Assembly: GCA_016793305.1 (NCBI GenBank)
Contig: JAEUHU010000039.1
Span: forward strand, 1 to 14,786
DNA: 14,786 nucleotides
Source: Planctomycetota bacterium
GTDB lineage: Bacteria > Planctomycetota > UBA1135 > UBA2386
Direction: 5' to 3'
The notes beneath the pieces are model-generated. The model was not told the origin of the DNA. It made no database searches and saw nothing but the letters and a program-made list of their open reading frames with translations. A program made the position numbers and the translations under genes. Positions 14,511-14,786 of the stretch are shown piece by piece. How positions within the stretch are numbered: the first letter of the stretch is position 1; each line of letters opens with the position of its first letter.

Positions 14511-14786
14511 ATGGCAAACCTCCGCACCCTCACTCTCCTCGGCAGCGCGCTGCTGCTCGCCCTCCCCGCTGCTGCCCAAGGCACCACGTACTACGTGTCC
14601 GCCGCGACGGGCAAAGGCAAGAAGGGCACCAAGGAAGAGCCCGTGCGCGACCTCTCGGTGATCGCGCCGAACCTGAAGAACGGCGACACCGTGCTGATCG
14701 CCGGCGGCACCTACACCGGCCGCGCCGACAACGGCAGCGACCAGATCAAGGTGACCTGCAAGATCCTCGGCGGCTGGAACGACGAC
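14511..14786 (+). CDS. N-terminal part of a secreted parallel beta-helix (DUF1565/pectate-lyase-like) protein
   Basis: ATG at 14511 opens a frame that runs off the window end, giving 92 visible residues. The signal peptide (MANLRTLTLLGSALLLALPAAA) is predicted to be cut after Ala22, leaving Gln23 first. The mature start, TYYVSAATGKGKKGTKEEPVR, followed by NGDTVLIAGGTYTGR, is the standard opening of right-handed beta-helix proteins of the DUF1565 or polysaccharide-lyase-like type. There a 'YYVS..G....GT...P' strand leads to 'GDTV.[VI]..GTY.G'. The Lys-rich GKGKKGTKEE turn is unusual; many relatives have Asn/Asp-rich sequence there. Enzymatic activity cannot be judged because the catalytic coils lie beyond the window. 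Upstream ATGs at 14485 and 14500 are out of frame, so 14511 is the likely start. No Shine-Dalgarno site is seen. Confidence 0.82.
   Translation, partial: MANLRTLTLLGSALLLALPAAAQGTTYYVSAATGKGKKGTKEEPVRDLSVIAPNLKNGDTVLIAGGTYTGRADNGSDQIKVTCKILGGWNDD

Noticed and set aside
1..14786. CRISPR arrays, tRNA or rRNA genes, insertion sequences, integrases, defence or toxin-antitoxin genes
   Set aside because: I looked on both strands and saw no regularly spaced repeats, cloverleaf-like RNA, transposase or integrase motifs, or known defence domains.

Overview
This is high-GC DNA with strong G/C third-position bias, almost fully packed with genes. It reads like a member of Planctomycetota, probably one of the deep-branching marine or aquatic lineages. 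The evidence is the gene content: a secreted FG-GAP/VCBS propeller with an ASPIC/UnbV tail and the TPR-like N-terminus typical of planctomycete CRTAC1 proteins; a secreted HEAT-repeat plus von Willebrand A protein; large secreted repeat proteins ending in a 'PGC.G' C-terminal module; and few Shine-Dalgarno sites. There is no rRNA or other marker gene, so the assignment is inference.

Layout. Positions 1-2365 (+) hold the 3' end of an unrecognised gene, then two translationally coupled genes for cytoplasmic proteins that each look internally duplicated (two NTF2-like halves; two Mog1/PsbP/DcrB-like halves). Positions 2422-5094 (+) encode an 890-residue secreted protein with about 14 propeller-type repeats and a C-terminal module. 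Positions 5147-6289 (+) encode a THUMP-type RNA guanine-N2 methyltransferase (RlmL/YpsC-like), the only housekeeping gene. Positions 6381-7934 and 7969-10176 (+) encode the secreted VWA/HEAT protein and the secreted CRTAC1-like propeller. A convergent junction with a hairpin follows (10177-10303). Two minus-strand genes come next: an orphan exported protein (10304-11416) and an 820-residue mosaic adhesin-like protein (11599-14061), separated by two strong tandem stem-loops. A 449-base divergent intergenic region leads to the 5' end of a secreted beta-helix-type protein (14511 to the window end).

How the parts relate. Most of the window encodes the secretome. Five of the six predicted exported proteins have Gln immediately after the predicted signal peptidase I site. 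Two of the large ones share a C-terminal 'PGC.G' module that sits where a sorting or anchoring domain would be expected. Together these suggest a lineage-specific maturation and sorting scheme, N-terminal pyroglutamate plus a C-terminal module. This is the most interesting hypothesis here. I see no CRISPR array, transposase, integrase, tRNA, rRNA, toxin-antitoxin pair or recognisable defence system.
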